Source: an uncultured bacterium (GTDB taxonomy: Bacteria; Myxococcota_A; Polyangia; Polyangiales; Houyiibacteriaceae). Taken from it: a stretch of 64,000 nt of DNA. This document shows, piece by piece, positions 41,654-51,980 of this stretch; positions within the stretch are counted from its first letter, which is position 1; the number at the start of each line of letters is the position of its first letter. Position numbers and translations under genes: made by a program. The stretch covers positions 62,001 through 126,000 of the forward strand of contig CALJDU010000033.1 in assembly GCA_938024995.1 (NCBI GenBank). The letters run 5' to 3'. The notes beneath the pieces were generated by a model. That model did not search any database. It was not told the origin of the DNA and saw nothing but the letters and a program-made list of their open reading frames with translations.

Positions 41654-44600
41654 TTAGTCTTCGCCGCCGGCGATGTCCTCAAACGCGCGGCTCAGGTCGT
41701 TCTGCGGTGTGGGTAGGGCCACACTTCCTCCCGCTCTGAGCGCCGCGATGTGGCGAACGACATCGCGGAAGGTGTCGTCGCGCTTCTGAACTTTCTGGAA
41801 GTAGTAGAGCGCCTCTTCTTGGTCACCGAGCGCTTGGTAGGCAGCGCCGAGCTCAAAGTAGAGGCCGAGCTCTTCGCGCTCGCTCTTATTCTCTGCGTAG
41901 AGGCCCTTCTTGAAGTGACCGATGCCTTCGCTGATCTCCCCTCGCTCTGTGTGGCAGAGGCCGATCATCATGTGCGCGATGCACTCTCGCTGCGGGTTGA
42001 CCATCGCGACCTCGAACTCATGGATCGCGTCGTCGATGAGCCCCATTTCCTTGTACGCGATGCCCAGGTCGAAGTGCGTGTCACTGTCCTCGAGACCGAT
42101 CTGCTCTTCGACGCCCTTCTTGAACTGCGCGAAGACATCTTCGACGTCCAGCACGTCCGCGCCAGGCGCGTCGGCGTGACCGAAGTCTTCCGCGAGTCGC
42201 TCCGCCAACGCGAACGCGGGGTCCTCGGCCGCGGGCAGCGACACGTGGGACGGTGGAGGCGCCGCGGCGGACATCTCGTCCAGCTCGCCCAGCTTCTCGC
42301 GAAGGAGCGGGTGGTCGGCGAACGTTTTTTGCGCCTCGTCGAGGGTCGCGCGCGCTTCCGACCAGAGCCCCTGCGCCATGAAGAAGTCGACCTCTTCGAG
42401 CGCCTCTTCGATCTCGGTCGGCGGCCTCGAGATACGGCGCTCCGCCGCTTCACGCGCGCGCGCCTCTTCTTCGTCCGAGTGCGAGCTCGCGAACTCTTCC
42501 GGGGTCAGGACCAGGTCGTCAACCGACATCAACATGTCGGTTGATGAGCGATCGCTTGGCTCCGCGGGCGGCGCGGACGCCGGCTCTTCTCGGGACACGT
42601 CGATCGCGGCAGCCGACGCGGTCGACTCATCCGTGAACGGCGGGTCGAGCGGAGGCGAGGGATCCGACGCGGCGAGCAGGTTCGCGAACGACGCGGGGAG
42701 GTCCGACAGCTGCGTGAGCTCCTCGCGTGACTCTTCGGGTCTCGCGTCGAGGCTCACCTCGAGGGAGTCTTGCTCCACGACGCCGACCTCGGTTGTGTCG
42801 CGCGGCACCTCAGCGACTGATGTCGCCTCAACCGGAGTGACCGGCGCGGCGTCTTCGGCAACGGTCGCCGGCTCGGGCGCGATGGCGGCGGGCGCAACCG
42901 GCTCCGGCGCAACGGCCTCCGGCGCAACGGCCTCCGGCGCAACGTCCTCCGGCGCAACGGCCTCAGCCGCAACGGCCTCAGCCGCAACGGCCCCCGGCGC
43001 GATGGACTCTGCGATCCGGGCGGCCTCTTCGGCAGAGCGCAACGCGTCGGCCTCGATCGCCGCGACGTCGATCGCGGCATCGGTCGACTCGCCAAAATCG
43101 TCGGGGTCGGGCGCAGGCGGCGGGAAGCTCACGAGCGCGGTCTTCACATCTGCGAACGACATTTCGTCGCGCGCCGGCTCGACCGGCTCGGGGACCGAAT
43201 CCTCGGAGACGGCCTGGGCGTCATCCGTGGAGAGCTCATCCAGCAAGAACTCGGAAGACGCGATCATCTCTGCCGCGGAGATCGGCGCGGACGGCGTGGA
43301 GGCGGGAGCGGACGACGTCGAGACGGGAGTAATCGCGGGCGGCGGGAGCGAGTCGACGAAGTCATCGATCTCTTGCTGAACGACCTCGGGCCGCGGGGTC
43401 CCTTCCGTAGACTTCGCCGGCATGGCGGGAGGCGCGAGCGAGGGGATCATCTCCGGGAGGTCCATCTCGACTTCCGAGAGCGCCGCCTCTGCGCTCGAGA
43501 GACGGTAGGCACCTGGCTCGGGTGGCTGATCTGCGATCTCGCTCATCCGTCGCGCGATCTCCGCGACGTCGACCATCTGCGTGGTCTCGTTCTGCGCATC
43601 ACCATCGTCGCCATCGTCGATGCCGAACGCTGCGCGTGCTTGAGCGTCATCCGGATCGAGATCGAGGATCTGCCGACGGTACAGCTGTCCGAGTTGCGGA
43701 CGGTCTTCGCTGAAGATCGCCGCGAGCCGGTGAAGCGTTCGGACCGCGTCTTGGCGACGGCCCGCGTCCATGTAGGCGTCCTTCAATCGCTCGTGCGCTT
43801 CGACATGGTCGGGCGCGATCCGCGTGACCTCTTCCAGCTGCGAGATGACCTTGTCGCGCAAGCCATAGCGATGAAAGACGTCGCACTCCGTGAGCAGGCG
43901 CGCGATGGTCGCCTCCCGCGCGACGTCTGGCGGAATCGACGGCTCCTCGCTGGCGGGGGCCGGAGGCGCCGCGGAGCTGACGGGAACGGAGCGACTCGGC
44001 GGGAGCTCTGACTCCACGAAGAGGATGGGCTCGTCGTCGTCCTCGTCATCGACCAGTGCGCTGGCCTTAGAGACGTTTTCTTCGATGCTGTTGTACGCGG
44101 CGGAGGAGACCAACGAGAAGTCGTCTTCTTCAACCAACATCACGTCGGCATCCGCGTCGATGAACTCTTCGTCGTCCAGGTCATCGACGACCATGACGTC
44201 GTCGTCGAGCACGTCCGATGCGTCGATCGACATGTCTTCCACGTCGACATCGATCGAGAGCGAGGCGTCTTCATCACCGACGAGCGGGATCTCGGACAGT
44301 GGCTCTGGCAAGCCCACCGGTTCGCTCGCGCGGGACACGGGCTCCGGGAGGGATATGGGATCGCTCGGCCGCTCAAGCGAGGTGGGCAACCCAAGCGGCT
44401 CACTGGGTCGCTCTGACGGCGCTGGCTTCTTGGGGGCCGGCTTGGCCTCCTTGCGCGGCGCGTACTTCGCGAGGATCCGCCGCGCTTCCGCGTCGTTGGG
44501 ATCAAGCTCAAGGATCTGCTTGAGCACCTTGGCGCTCTGCTCCGGGCGCGCCGCGTCCTCATGAATGCGAACGATCTCGCGGAACACGCTGATCTTCTTC

Positions 44601-45355
44601 GGGCTCTGGTTCAAGATCCCGAAGGCCTCCGCGAGCATCTCGAGCGTTGAGACATCACGCGGTTCGCGTTTGAAGCAGACCTGAAGCTTGGTGAGCGCGC
44701 GCTTGGCGTCCTGCTTGTCCAGGTACATGCGCGCGAGCTCGCGGGAGAGCCCGACGTCATCCGGCGCGTGAAAGAGAAGGCGCTCGGCGACCTTCACATA
44801 GTCGTCGGTCCGACCTTGGGACTTGAGCAGCTGCGCACCGGCGCGGAACTCCGCGGCCGCCTCGTCCTTGCGACCTGCGCGCGAGAGCGTCTCCGCGAAT
44901 CGGATTCGAACCGGAACGTTGTCCGGATCGAGGTTCGCCATTTTCGCCAAGGTGTCGGCCGCGCCGCTGATGTCGTTCGCGCGGGCTTTGGCGCCTGCCA
45001 CTTGCTCGTAAGTCGCGAGCGCGTCGCTCACGAGCTGCAAACGTTCGTACATCTCTGCGAGGTCGAGGAGTACCGCCGTACGAGACGGATCCAGCTTCAG
45101 TACCTGCTTGTAGACCGCGACGGCCTTCAGGTAGAAGCCCTCGCTCGCGTAGAAGCCAGCGACCCGGAGATACGTCTCGACCGCTTCTCCGCGGGAACCT
45201 TTGCGCGTGTGCAGGTCACCGATCTTCAGCCAAGTTCGAACGTCTTTCGGGTTGTCCGCAACGAGCTTGCGATACTCCACGATCGCACGGTCAAAGTTGC
45301 CTTTGGCGACGTGCTTCTGGGCCGTTGCTATGACTTTACCGCGGTCGACGCTCAC
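41654..45355 (-). CDS. Very large TPR scaffold protein with acidic and Ala-Val-Ala-Pro-Glu linkers
   Basis: 1233 aa, cytoplasmic (no signal or membrane segment). N-terminal TPRs at about residues 1-300 (GNFDRAIVEYRKLVADNPKD, ERLQLVSDALATYEQVAG, SAKVLKQILELDPNDAEARRIL). Then a Pro/Ser linker and a very acidic stretch (VLDDDVMVVDDLDDEEFIDAD), a short TPR block at about 480-600, a long disordered region with a tandem AVAPE tract, and C-terminal TPRs at about 1010-1210 (EQIGLEDSDTHFDLGIAYKEMG). Such domain order fits a protein-interaction hub. It lies 177 bases behind accC on the same strand. Partners unknown; a motility or polarity role, known for other big myxobacterial TPR proteins, is only a guess. 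Confidence 0.88.
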   Translation of the reverse strand: MSVDRGKVIATAQKHVAKGNFDRAIVEYRKLVADNPKDVRTWLKIGDLHTRKGSRGEAVETYLRVAGFYASEGFYLKAVAVYKQVLKLDPSRTAVLLDLAEMYERLQLVSDALATYEQVAGAKARANDISGAADTLAKMANLDPDNVPVRIRFAETLSRAGRKDEAAAEFRAGAQLLKSQGRTDDYVKVAERLLFHAPDDVGLSRELARMYLDKQDAKRALTKLQVCFKREPRDVSTLEMLAEAFGILNQSPKKISVFREIVRIHEDAARPEQSAKVLKQILELDPNDAEARRILAKYAPRKEAKPAPKKPAPSERPSEPLGLPTSLERPSDPISLPEPVSRASEPVGLPEPLSEIPLVGDEDASLSIDVDVEDMSIDASDVLDDDVMVVDDLDDEEFIDADADVMLVEEDDFSLVSSAAYNSIEENVSKASALVDDEDDDEPILFVESELPPSRSVPVSSAAPPAPASEEPSIPPDVAREATIARLLTECDVFHRYGLRDKVISQLEEVTRIAPDHVEAHERLKDAYMDAGRRQDAVRTLHRLAAIFSEDRPQLGQLYRRQILDLDPDDAQARAAFGIDDGDDGDAQNETTQMVDVAEIARRMSEIADQPPEPGAYRLSSAEAALSEVEMDLPEMIPSLAPPAMPAKSTEGTPRPEVVQQEIDDFVDSLPPPAITPVSTSSAPASTPSAPISAAEMIASSEFLLDELSTDDAQAVSEDSVPEPVEPARDEMSFADVKTALVSFPPPAPDPDDFGESTDAAIDVAAIEADALRSAEEAARIAESIAPGAVAAEAVAAEAVAPEDVAPEAVAPEAVAPEPVAPAAIAPEPATVAEDAAPVTPVEATSVAEVPRDTTEVGVVEQDSLEVSLDARPEESREELTQLSDLPASFANLLAASDPSPPLDPPFTDESTASAAAIDVSREEPASAPPAEPSDRSSTDMLMSVDDLVLTPEEFASSHSDEEEARAREAAERRISRPPTEIEEALEEVDFFMAQGLWSEARATLDEAQKTFADHPLLREKLGELDEMSAAAPPPSHVSLPAAEDPAFALAERLAEDFGHADAPGADVLDVEDVFAQFKKGVEEQIGLEDSDTHFDLGIAYKEMGLIDDAIHEFEVAMVNPQRECIAHMMIGLCHTERGEISEGIGHFKKGLYAENKSEREELGLYFELGAAYQALGDQEEALYYFQKVQKRDDTFRDVVRHIAALRAGGSVALPTPQNDLSRAFEDIAGGED
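42891..42995 (-). repeat. Seven 15-bp tandem repeats encoding Ala-Val-Ala-Pro-Glu
   Basis: Consensus GGCGCAACGGCCTCC on the plus strand, seven near-identical units with one to two changes each, fully in frame within the TPR scaffold gene. Likely prone to copy-number change. Confidence 0.9.
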
Positions 45356-45532
45356 ACTTTGGGTCCGGTCTTCACCCTGAAATCATTCCAGAAAACGGGT
45401 GGCCTGGAAGCATAGTGGTCACCCCCATGGGAGATCAAGCGAGACGTATTGTCCGCTAACCCACGGGACGAAATCCCTCGCCCCTCGGGGTGTAGGATCA
45501 TCGCTTTTTCCGCGAAAAGCGGGGTCACGTCG

Positions 45533-46858
45533 TTAGAGCCGCTCTAGAAAGCGCGTGGAGAGCCGACCCGCCGAGAAGTCGGGGTGGTCCAAAATTCGTC
45601 GGTGGAGCGGGATGTTGGTGCGGATCCCGCCGACGACCATCTCGTCGAGCGCCCGCTTCATCCGCGCGATCGCGATGTCACGGGTGTCACCGTACGCGAT
45701 CACCTTCGCCAAGAGCGAGTCGTACTCCGCGGGAACACGGAAGCCTTGGTAGATGCCTCCGTCGATCCGGATGCCGAGGCCACCGGGCATGTGGAGCTCG
45801 GTGATCAAGCCCGGCCACGGCGCATACGTCTCAGGATCCTCGGCGTTGATGCGGCACTCGATCGCGTGCCCGTGGTGCTTGAGGTTGGCGGGCGTCTCCA
45901 TGGGCTCACCGGCGGCGATCCGGATCTGCTCCGCGACGAGGTCCACGCCAAAGATCTCTTCGGTCACCGGATGCTCGACCTGGATGCGCGTGTTCATCTC
46001 CATGAAGGAGAGCTGACCGCGTTCGTCCATGAGGAGCTCAATCGTTCCCGCGGACGCGTAGTCGCTCTCTCTCATCGCGCGGATGATCGTCTGCGCCATG
46101 TCGTTGCGCAGCTCTTCGCTGACCGCGACGCTCGGCGCTTCCTCGACGACCTTCTGATGACGACGCTGGATGCTGCACTCACGCTCACCAAGGACGCGTA
46201 CTCCGCCGCGACCGTCGGCGAGGACCTGAAACTCGATGTGACGCGGCCGCTCGACAAAGCGCTCAAGGTAGAGGTCACCGTTGTTGAAACCCGCGACCGC
46301 CTCGGCCTGTGCCTGCGGAAACACGCGCGCGAGGGTCTCGGCTTCGCGGATGATCTTCATCCCGCGACCGCCACCGCCACCTGACGCCTTCAACATCACC
46401 GGGAACCCGATCCGCTGCGCCTCGCTGACCGCGTGCTCGGCGTCGCGCAAAACCTCGCTTCCCTCCATCAATGGAAGGCCAAGGCTTTTCGCGAGACCGC
46501 GGGCGCGCACCTTGTCGCCCCACTGGTCCATATTCGCCGGCGAGGGCCCGATAAACGTGAGCCCGCACTGCGAACAGACGTCAGCGAACTCGGCGTTCTC
46601 GGACAGGAAGCCGTAGCCGGGATGGACCGCGTCCGCTCCGGTGATCTCGGCGGCCGCGATGAGCGATGGAATCTGGAGGTAGCTGCGGGTTGGATCGGCG
46701 GGACCGATGCAGACAGCTTCCGTCGCGAAACGCGCGTGAAGCGCATCTTCGTCGGCCTCGCTGTGAACCGCGACCGTTTCGATCCCGAGCTCATGACAGG
46801 CGCGGATGACGCGCATCGCGATCTCACCGCGGTTGGCGACCAGTACTCGTTTGAACAT
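45533..46858 (-). CDS. accC: Acetyl-CoA carboxylase, biotin carboxylase subunit
   Basis: 441 aa ATP-grasp enzyme that carboxylates biotin on AccB with ATP and bicarbonate, the first step of fatty acid synthesis. Typical blocks: [104 protein letters not shown] and ECRINAEDP. Length is slightly short of the 445-450 usual. The ATG at 46858 has AAGGGA upstream. Follows accB by 67 bases. Confidence 0.96.
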   Translation of the reverse strand: MFKRVLVANRGEIAMRVIRACHELGIETVAVHSEADEDALHARFATEAVCIGPADPTRSYLQIPSLIAAAEITGADAVHPGYGFLSENAEFADVCSQCGLTFIGPSPANMDQWGDKVRARGLAKSLGLPLMEGSEVLRDAEHAVSEAQRIGFPVMLKASGGGGGRGMKIIREAETLARVFPQAQAEAVAGFNNGDLYLERFVERPRHIEFQVLADGRGGVRVLGERECSIQRRHQKVVEEAPSVAVSEELRNDMAQTIIRAMRESDYASAGTIELLMDERGQLSFMEMNTRIQVEHPVTEEIFGVDLVAEQIRIAAGEPMETPANLKHHGHAIECRINAEDPETYAPWPGLITELHMPGGLGIRIDGGIYQGFRVPAEYDSLLAKVIAYGDTRDIAIARMKRALDEMVVGGIRTNIPLHRRILDHPDFSAGRLSTRFLERL

Positions 46859-46869
46859 TGCGCTTCCCT

Positions 46870-46905
46870 TTGGAGGTGAGCTGAGAGTTGGAGGTGAGCT
46901 GAGAG
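46870..46905. repeat. 18-bp perfect tandem duplication between accB and accC
   Basis: TTGGAGGTGAGCTGAGAG occurs twice head to tail, 11 bases upstream of the accC start (minus strand). It lengthens the spacer without touching the ribosome binding site. Confidence 0.9.
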
Positions 46906-46925
46906 CGGAGGGCTACTCGCGAGAG

Positions 46926-47390
<465 letters not shown>

Positions 47391-47413
47391 TCCTAAACCT
47401 TACCTACTCGGCG

Positions 47414-47884
47414 TTACTCGGCGTTTCGGGTGCGGAGATATCCGATGAGGGCGCGCAAGCCAAGCGTATAGCTCGCGGCGCCGAACCCCGAGATGCTCCC
47501 GACGCACGCGCCAGCGGTCAACAAGCGGTGACGAAACGGCTCGCGGGCGAACACGTTCGAGATGTGAACCTCGACGCAGGGCACCGAGATCGCGGTGATC
47601 GCGTCCCGCAGCGCAATTGAGGTGTGACTTAAACCAGCCAAGTTGAAGAGCACCCCGTGGACGCCTTGATCCGCTGCAGCGTGAAGCGCGTCGATCAGCT
47701 CGCCCTCATGATTGGACTGAAGCGACCGCACGGACGCGCCGAGGTCGGCGGCCTCCGCGATGACAAGCGCGTCGATCTCACGCAGCGTTTCGGCGCCGTA
47801 GATCTCAGGCTCTCGGTTCCCGAGCAGGTTGAGGTTGGGCCCATGAAGGACCAACACAGAGAGCTCATCCGGGCGGAGCGCCAT
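47414..47884 (-). CDS. aroQ: 3-dehydroquinate dehydratase, type II
   Basis: 156 aa. Shikimate pathway enzyme turning 3-dehydroquinate to 3-dehydroshikimate. Motifs: LHGPNLNLLGNREPEIYG with the active Tyr, LQSNHEGELID, NLAGLSHTSIALRDAI, and PCVEVHISNVFAREPFRH with the acid His. aroQ next to accB-accC is a common bacterial order. Starts seven bases after the roadblock gene stop. Confidence 0.96.
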   Translation of the reverse strand: MALRPDELSVLVLHGPNLNLLGNREPEIYGAETLREIDALVIAEAADLGASVRSLQSNHEGELIDALHAAADQGVHGVLFNLAGLSHTSIALRDAITAISVPCVEVHISNVFAREPFRHRLLTAGACVGSISGFGAASYTLGLRALIGYLRTRNAE

Positions 47885-47891
47885 TCAGTGC

Positions 47892-48251
47892 TTACGAGAG
47901 CTCGGCGAGGATCTTCTCGCCGCGCGTTCGCAACAGGAACCGCGCTTTGCCGACGTTCCCGCCCGGCGCGAGGGTGACGGCGACGAAGTACTCTTCGTTG
48001 AGCAGGCGAATCACGGTGGTCATGCGCTCCGCTTGAATTGCGACCTCGTTGGCGCTCCCGACCTCGAGCATTTGCGCCGCGGTCTTGATGCTCTTCAGCA
48101 CGACGCTGTACTCGCTGCCAACCGTCGCGACGTCGACCGCGTCTTGATCGCGGATGTACTGATCGACCGGGATCCCGTCGAGGCCCATGAGCAACCCCGC
48201 GATGCCACCTTGGGTGCCGTCGACAACCTCTTTCAGAACTTCCTTGAACAT
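47892..48251 (-). CDS. Roadblock/LC7-domain protein
   Basis: 119 aa, single roadblock/LC7 domain: MFKEVLKEVVDGTQGGIAGLLMGLDGIPVD, then EYSVVLKSIKTAA, and NEEYFVAVTLAPGGNVGKARFLLR. In myxobacteria MglB, of the same fold, is the GAP of the polarity GTPase MglA. This protein differs from MglB in sequence and has no GTPase neighbour, so its partner is unknown. First gene of a run with aroQ, accB and accC, and the TPR scaffold further on. Confidence 0.85.
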   Translation of the reverse strand: MFKEVLKEVVDGTQGGIAGLLMGLDGIPVDQYIRDQDAVDVATVGSEYSVVLKSIKTAAQMLEVGSANEVAIQAERMTTVIRLLNEEYFVAVTLAPGGNVGKARFLLRTRGEKILAELS

Positions 48252-48381
48252 CGCGTCCTCGCTGATCCGTGAGCCGAAATCGGCCCTCCCGCCCAGGTTA
48301 CCGAACCCGGTACGGCCTCGGTCAAATTTGAATCGCGCGACGGCCTTTTGGCGAGCAGCGCTTCCCCGGCTTTAGGGACGC

Positions 48382-48415
48382 TTAAAAGCAAAACGCCCCG
48401 ACCGAAGTCGAGGCG
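48382..48415 (-). terminator. Intrinsic terminator of tRNA-Leu
   Basis: Read on the minus strand: GCCTCGAC-TTCG-GTCGGGGC (one G-U pair, stable UUCG loop) followed by GTTTTGCTTTT. It starts immediately after the encoded CCA end. Confidence 0.9.
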
Positions 48416-48502
48416 TGGTGCGGACGAGAGGAATCGAACCTCCACGGGATTTCTCCCACTAGATCCTTAGTCTAGCGCGTCTGCCAATTCCGCCACATCC
48501 GC
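48416..48502 (-). tRNA. tRNA-Leu (anticodon TAA)
   Basis: 87 bases on the minus strand. Acceptor GCGGATG pairs with CGTCCGC (one G-T), discriminator A and encoded CCA. D-arm GGCGGAATTGGCAGACGC; anticodon stem CTAGA/TCTAG with loop CTAAGGA, giving anticodon TAA; a long variable arm (GTGGGAGAAATCCCGT) as in class II tRNAs; T-arm GGAGG-TTCGATT-CCTCT. Reads UUA and probably UUG codons, rare in this GC-rich genome. Confidence 0.97.
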
Positions 48503-48564
48503 AAAGCAGGCCGGTGTTTTATCCGCCTCCCCGTCGTTGTCAAGAGAAGTCTCCTCCTCTGTCC

Positions 48565-48705
48565 ATGAACGAGAAGGAAACCCATAGACAAGCGCCTCGG
48601 GTTCCTGGTTCAACACCCGAGATGAGCCCAGCCGTCTACTGGATCGCTTTCGCGGTGACCTCTGTGGTGCTGCTCATCTGTGTCCAGTGGCTTCATCACG
48701 AGTGA
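48565..48705 (+). CDS. Small single-pass membrane protein (46 aa)
   Basis: MNEKETHRQAPRVPG..., then one hydrophobic helix (YWIAFAVTSVVLLICVQWL) and HHE at the end. The layout is of a real small membrane protein, but no ribosome binding site is clear and the chain is too short to match a family. It fills the space between the tRNA and the sugar importer. Confidence 0.4.
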   Translation: MNEKETHRQAPRVPGSTPEMSPAVYWIAFAVTSVVLLICVQWLHHE

Positions 48706-48753
48706 CCCGCCTCGCGCTGGCGCGTGGTCATCAGATGCGTTCTAGTCGCGGCC

Positions 48754-49800
48754 GTGGCCACCCTTACGCTGAGAGACGTTAGGAAGCAGTTCGGAGAGAC
48801 GCACGTGCTCCGCGGGATCGACCTCGACGTCGAAGACGGTGAACTGGTCGTGTTGGTCGGCTCGAGCGGCTGCGGCAAGTCCACGCTCTTGCGCACCATC
48901 GCCGGCCTGGAGATCCCGACCTCCGGCGAAGTCTCGATTGGTGACCGCGACGTCACCAAGCTGGCGCCGCGAGATCGCGACGTCGCGATGGTGTTCCAGA
49001 GCTACGCCCTTTACCCGCACCTCCGCGTCCGCGACAACCTGAGCTTCGGGCTGAAGCTGAAGAAGACCGATGCTGCGATCATCGACGCCCGCGTCAAAGA
49101 GGTCAGCCAGATGCTCGGGCTCGAGGCGCTCCTCGATCGCTTCCCGCGCGAGCTGTCCGGCGGACAGCGTCAGCGCGTCGCGATGGGGCGAGCGATCGCG
49201 CGGCGCCCTTCCCTCTTCCTTTTCGATGAGCCCCTCTCCAACTTGGACGCCGCGCTCCGCGCGGAGGTGCGGGTCGAGATCAAGCGGCTGCACGCCGAGC
49301 TCGCGGCGACCATGGTCTACGTTACGCACGACCAGGTCGAAGCGATGACGCTCGCGGATCGACTCGTGATCTTGAACGACGGGAAGCTCGAGCAACAGGG
49401 CCCGCCGCTCGAGCTCTACGATCACCCCGATAGCAAGTTCGTCGCGACCTTCATGGGGAGCCCCGCGATGAACATCTTCCCGGCCACCGCGACCGACTCT
49501 TCGCTCCGCGCCGATGGATTCACGCTGCCGTACGAAGGCCCTGCGCGCGGAGATGTCTTGATCGGGCTTCGCCCGCAGGATCTGGTCGCCGACGAAGAAG
49601 GGCCGATCACGCTCACCGTCGACGTGATGGAGGCGATGGGGTTCGAGGCTTACGCGCACGGGCGCGTCGGGACGCTTCCCTTTGTCGCGCGACTGGACGG
49701 GCAGACACGCGGCATCACGCGCGGCGACGCAATTCGGTTTTCGCTCCCCGCGGCGCGACTCCACGTCTTCGATCGGCAGACCGAGCGCGCGATCCGGTGA
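48754..49800 (+). CDS. Sugar ABC transporter ATPase, MalK/UgpC type
   Basis: About 348 aa from the GTG at 48754 (VATLTLRDVRKQFG, the usual start of this family); an upstream frame to 48724 adds ten unlikely residues. Walker A GSSGCGKST, Q-loop MVFQSYALYPHL, signature LSGGQRQRVAMGRAI, Walker B LFLFDEPLSNLD, switch VTHDQVEAM, then the C-terminal OB/TOBE domain (DVLIGLRPQDL). Drives uptake of maltose-, glycerol-phosphate- or oligosaccharide-type substrates. Its stop overlaps the next start (GTGA). Confidence 0.93.
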   Translation: MATLTLRDVRKQFGETHVLRGIDLDVEDGELVVLVGSSGCGKSTLLRTIAGLEIPTSGEVSIGDRDVTKLAPRDRDVAMVFQSYALYPHLRVRDNLSFGLKLKKTDAAIIDARVKEVSQMLGLEALLDRFPRELSGGQRQRVAMGRAIARRPSLFLFDEPLSNLDAALRAEVRVEIKRLHAELAATMVYVTHDQVEAMTLADRLVILNDGKLEQQGPPLELYDHPDSKFVATFMGSPAMNIFPATATDSSLRADGFTLPYEGPARGDVLIGLRPQDLVADEEGPITLTVDVMEAMGFEAYAHGRVGTLPFVARLDGQTRGITRGDAIRFSLPAARLHVFDRQTERAIR

Positions 49801-51980
49801 TCCGCCGCGCTCGCCAGATCACGCTGAACGCCGCCCTCGCGACGCTCGCGTTGTCGGCGCTCTTCGGCGCTCCTTCGACCGTTGCCGCGCAAGACCGGGA
49901 AACGGTGCGTTTGTGGCACGCCTACGCCGGCGCTGAGGAAGAAGCGCTCAAAGAGATCGCCGAGCGCTTTGAGGCGACGCACCCCGACGTCGACGTCGAG
50001 CTTCTCGCGGTCGCCTTTGGCGCGTACGCGGCGAAACTGGAAGCGGCGATCCCGACCGGGCGCGGACCAGACGTCTTCATCGACGCGCACGAACGGCTCA
50101 CGAGCTACCGCGAGTCCGGGTTGGTCCGCGCGATTCCGGCGGCCAACAACGCGGAGCTCTTCCCCGCCACCCACCTCGCCGCGTTGTCCGCAGAGGGCAC
50201 GCTCTACGGTCTTCCCTTGTCGGTGAAGTGCGCGGCGCTCTACTACCACCCGAGCCTCTTGTCCTCGCCGCCGAGCTCGCTTGAAGCGCTCGTCGAGATG
50301 TCGTTGCCGGAGGGCACCACCCCGCTCGTCTTTGAAGCCGAGAACGCGTACTACGTGGCGGCGCTCCTTCACGCCGACGGCGGCGCCATGATCGACGAGG
50401 CCGGCGACTACGGGTTCGTCGGAGACGCCGCGGAGCGAACGCTCACGACGTTGACCGAGTGGACGACGCGCGGGGCGATTCCAGAGGAAGCGTCCGGCGA
50501 ACTGGTGAAGCGGCTCTTCGCGAGCGGAGACGCGGCCGCAGCGATCAGTGGACCATGGCTCGCCCCCGACCTCTCCGGCGACGATTGGGCGGTCGTGCCG
50601 CTTCCACCCTTTCGCGAAGGCGGACTCGAGAGCGAACCCTACGCCACGGTCGAGGCGATCTTCTTCCCCGCGAACGCGCGAAGTGAAGCGCGCGGCCAGG
50701 AGCTCGCGCGCTTCATCGCGACGGGAGCGGGCGCGATGATCCGCGCGCGCACGGCGCGCCAAGTCGTCTCCGCGCGCGACGCCGTTCTCGACCCGGGCCT
50801 CGCGGCCGATGACTTCCTCGCCACCTTCCGTGACGCGGGCGAACGCGCGCGACCGATGCCGACTCACGCGAACATGCGCTACACGTTCGAGCCCGCCACC
50901 CGCGCGCTGCGAGCCGCGCTTCGAGGAGGCTTCGCGCCCCGCGACGCGCTCGCTTCCGGTGCACGCTTTTTCTCCGACGTCACCCGGCCGCTCCCTGAGC
51001 GACGCGACCCGATGTTCGCCTTGGTCCTCATCGGCCTCTTCCTCTTTGGTCTCGTGGTCCTCCTCGCGCGGACCGCCCGCGACCCCGTCAGGCGCGCCGC
51101 CATTCGCGATTCGCTCCCGGCCTACAAGTACATGGCGCACGCCTTTGTCGCGGTCGGGGGCCTGGTCATCTTGCCGCTCGCCGTCGGCGCAGCCGTTTCG
51201 TTCTTCTCTGGACGCGGTCGCGACCTCTACTTCGTTGGGTTCGCGAACTACGTCGAGATCCTCACCGCGAGGGGCGGGGACCTGCTCGGGTCAGGCTCGT
51301 TTTGGCTTGTGCTGCTGGTCACGGCGCTCTGGACACTCGCGAACCTCACGCTGCACCTCGTCATCGGCGTCGCGCTCGCGCTGCTGCTCAACCGCCCGAG
51401 CCAAGCGCTCAAGGGCCCGTATCGGGTTCTCCTCATTTTGCCGTGGGCGGTCCCGAGCTACGTCACCGCGCTCGCGTGGAAGGGGATGTTCCACCGTCAG
51501 TTCGGCGCGGTGAACGAGATCTTGATCGCGCTCGGCGCCGAGCCGGTCAGCTGGTTCGCGAAATGGAGCACCGCCTTCTCCGCGAACGTCGCGACCAACG
51601 TCTGGCTCGGCTTCCCGTTCATGATGGTGGTCACGCTCGGAGCGCTCAGCGCGATCCCGAAGGAGCTCTATCAAGCCGCGGCGGTGGACGGCGCAACGCC
51701 CTGGCAGCAGTTCCGTCACGTCACCGCGCCGCTGCTGATCCCCTCCCTCGCGCCTGCGGTCGCGATGGGCGCGGTCTGGACCTTCAACATGTTCAACGTG
51801 GTCTTTCTGGTGAGCGGTGGAGAGCCGGGCGGCGGAACCGAGATCTTGGTCTCGGAGGCGTATCGGTGGGCGTTCACTCGCTCTTCTCAATATGGCTACG
51901 CCGCGGCCTACGCGGTGCTGATCTTCTTCGTGCTCTTGCTCGCGACGCGGCCCTTCGCGAAGAAGCTGGAGGCGATGTAG
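49797..51980 (+). CDS. Sugar ABC transporter: binding protein fused to permease (MalE-MalF type)
   Basis: 727 aa. Signal peptide (ALATLALSALF, cut near VAA-QD), then a family 1 solute-binding domain at about residues 38-395 (VRLWHAYAGAEEEALKEIAERFEATHPDVDV, GRGPDVFIDAHERL, DAAAAISGPWL). A membrane helix (MFALVLIGLFLFGLVVLLAR) leads into a MalF-like permease with six further helices and the coupling motif YQAAAVDGATPWQQF. Binding protein and permease are usually separate genes; fusion tethers the receptor to the channel at 1:1. GTG start; one-base-scale overlap with the next permease (TAGTG). Confidence 0.9.
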   Translation: MIRRARQITLNAALATLALSALFGAPSTVAAQDRETVRLWHAYAGAEEEALKEIAERFEATHPDVDVELLAVAFGAYAAKLEAAIPTGRGPDVFIDAHERLTSYRESGLVRAIPAANNAELFPATHLAALSAEGTLYGLPLSVKCAALYYHPSLLSSPPSSLEALVEMSLPEGTTPLVFEAENAYYVAALLHADGGAMIDEAGDYGFVGDAAERTLTTLTEWTTRGAIPEEASGELVKRLFASGDAAAAISGPWLAPDLSGDDWAVVPLPPFREGGLESEPYATVEAIFFPANARSEARGQELARFIATGAGAMIRARTARQVVSARDAVLDPGLAADDFLATFRDAGERARPMPTHANMRYTFEPATRALRAALRGGFAPRDALASGARFFSDVTRPLPERRDPMFALVLIGLFLFGLVVLLARTARDPVRRAAIRDSLPAYKYMAHAFVAVGGLVILPLAVGAAVSFFSGRGRDLYFVGFANYVEILTARGGDLLGSGSFWLVLLVTALWTLANLTLHLVIGVALALLLNRPSQALKGPYRVLLILPWAVPSYVTALAWKGMFHRQFGAVNEILIALGAEPVSWFAKWSTAFSANVATNVWLGFPFMMVVTLGALSAIPKELYQAAAVDGATPWQQFRHVTAPLLIPSLAPAVAMGAVWTFNMFNVVFLVSGGEPGGGTEILVSEAYRWAFTRSSQYGYAAAYAVLIFFVLLLATRPFAKKLEAM

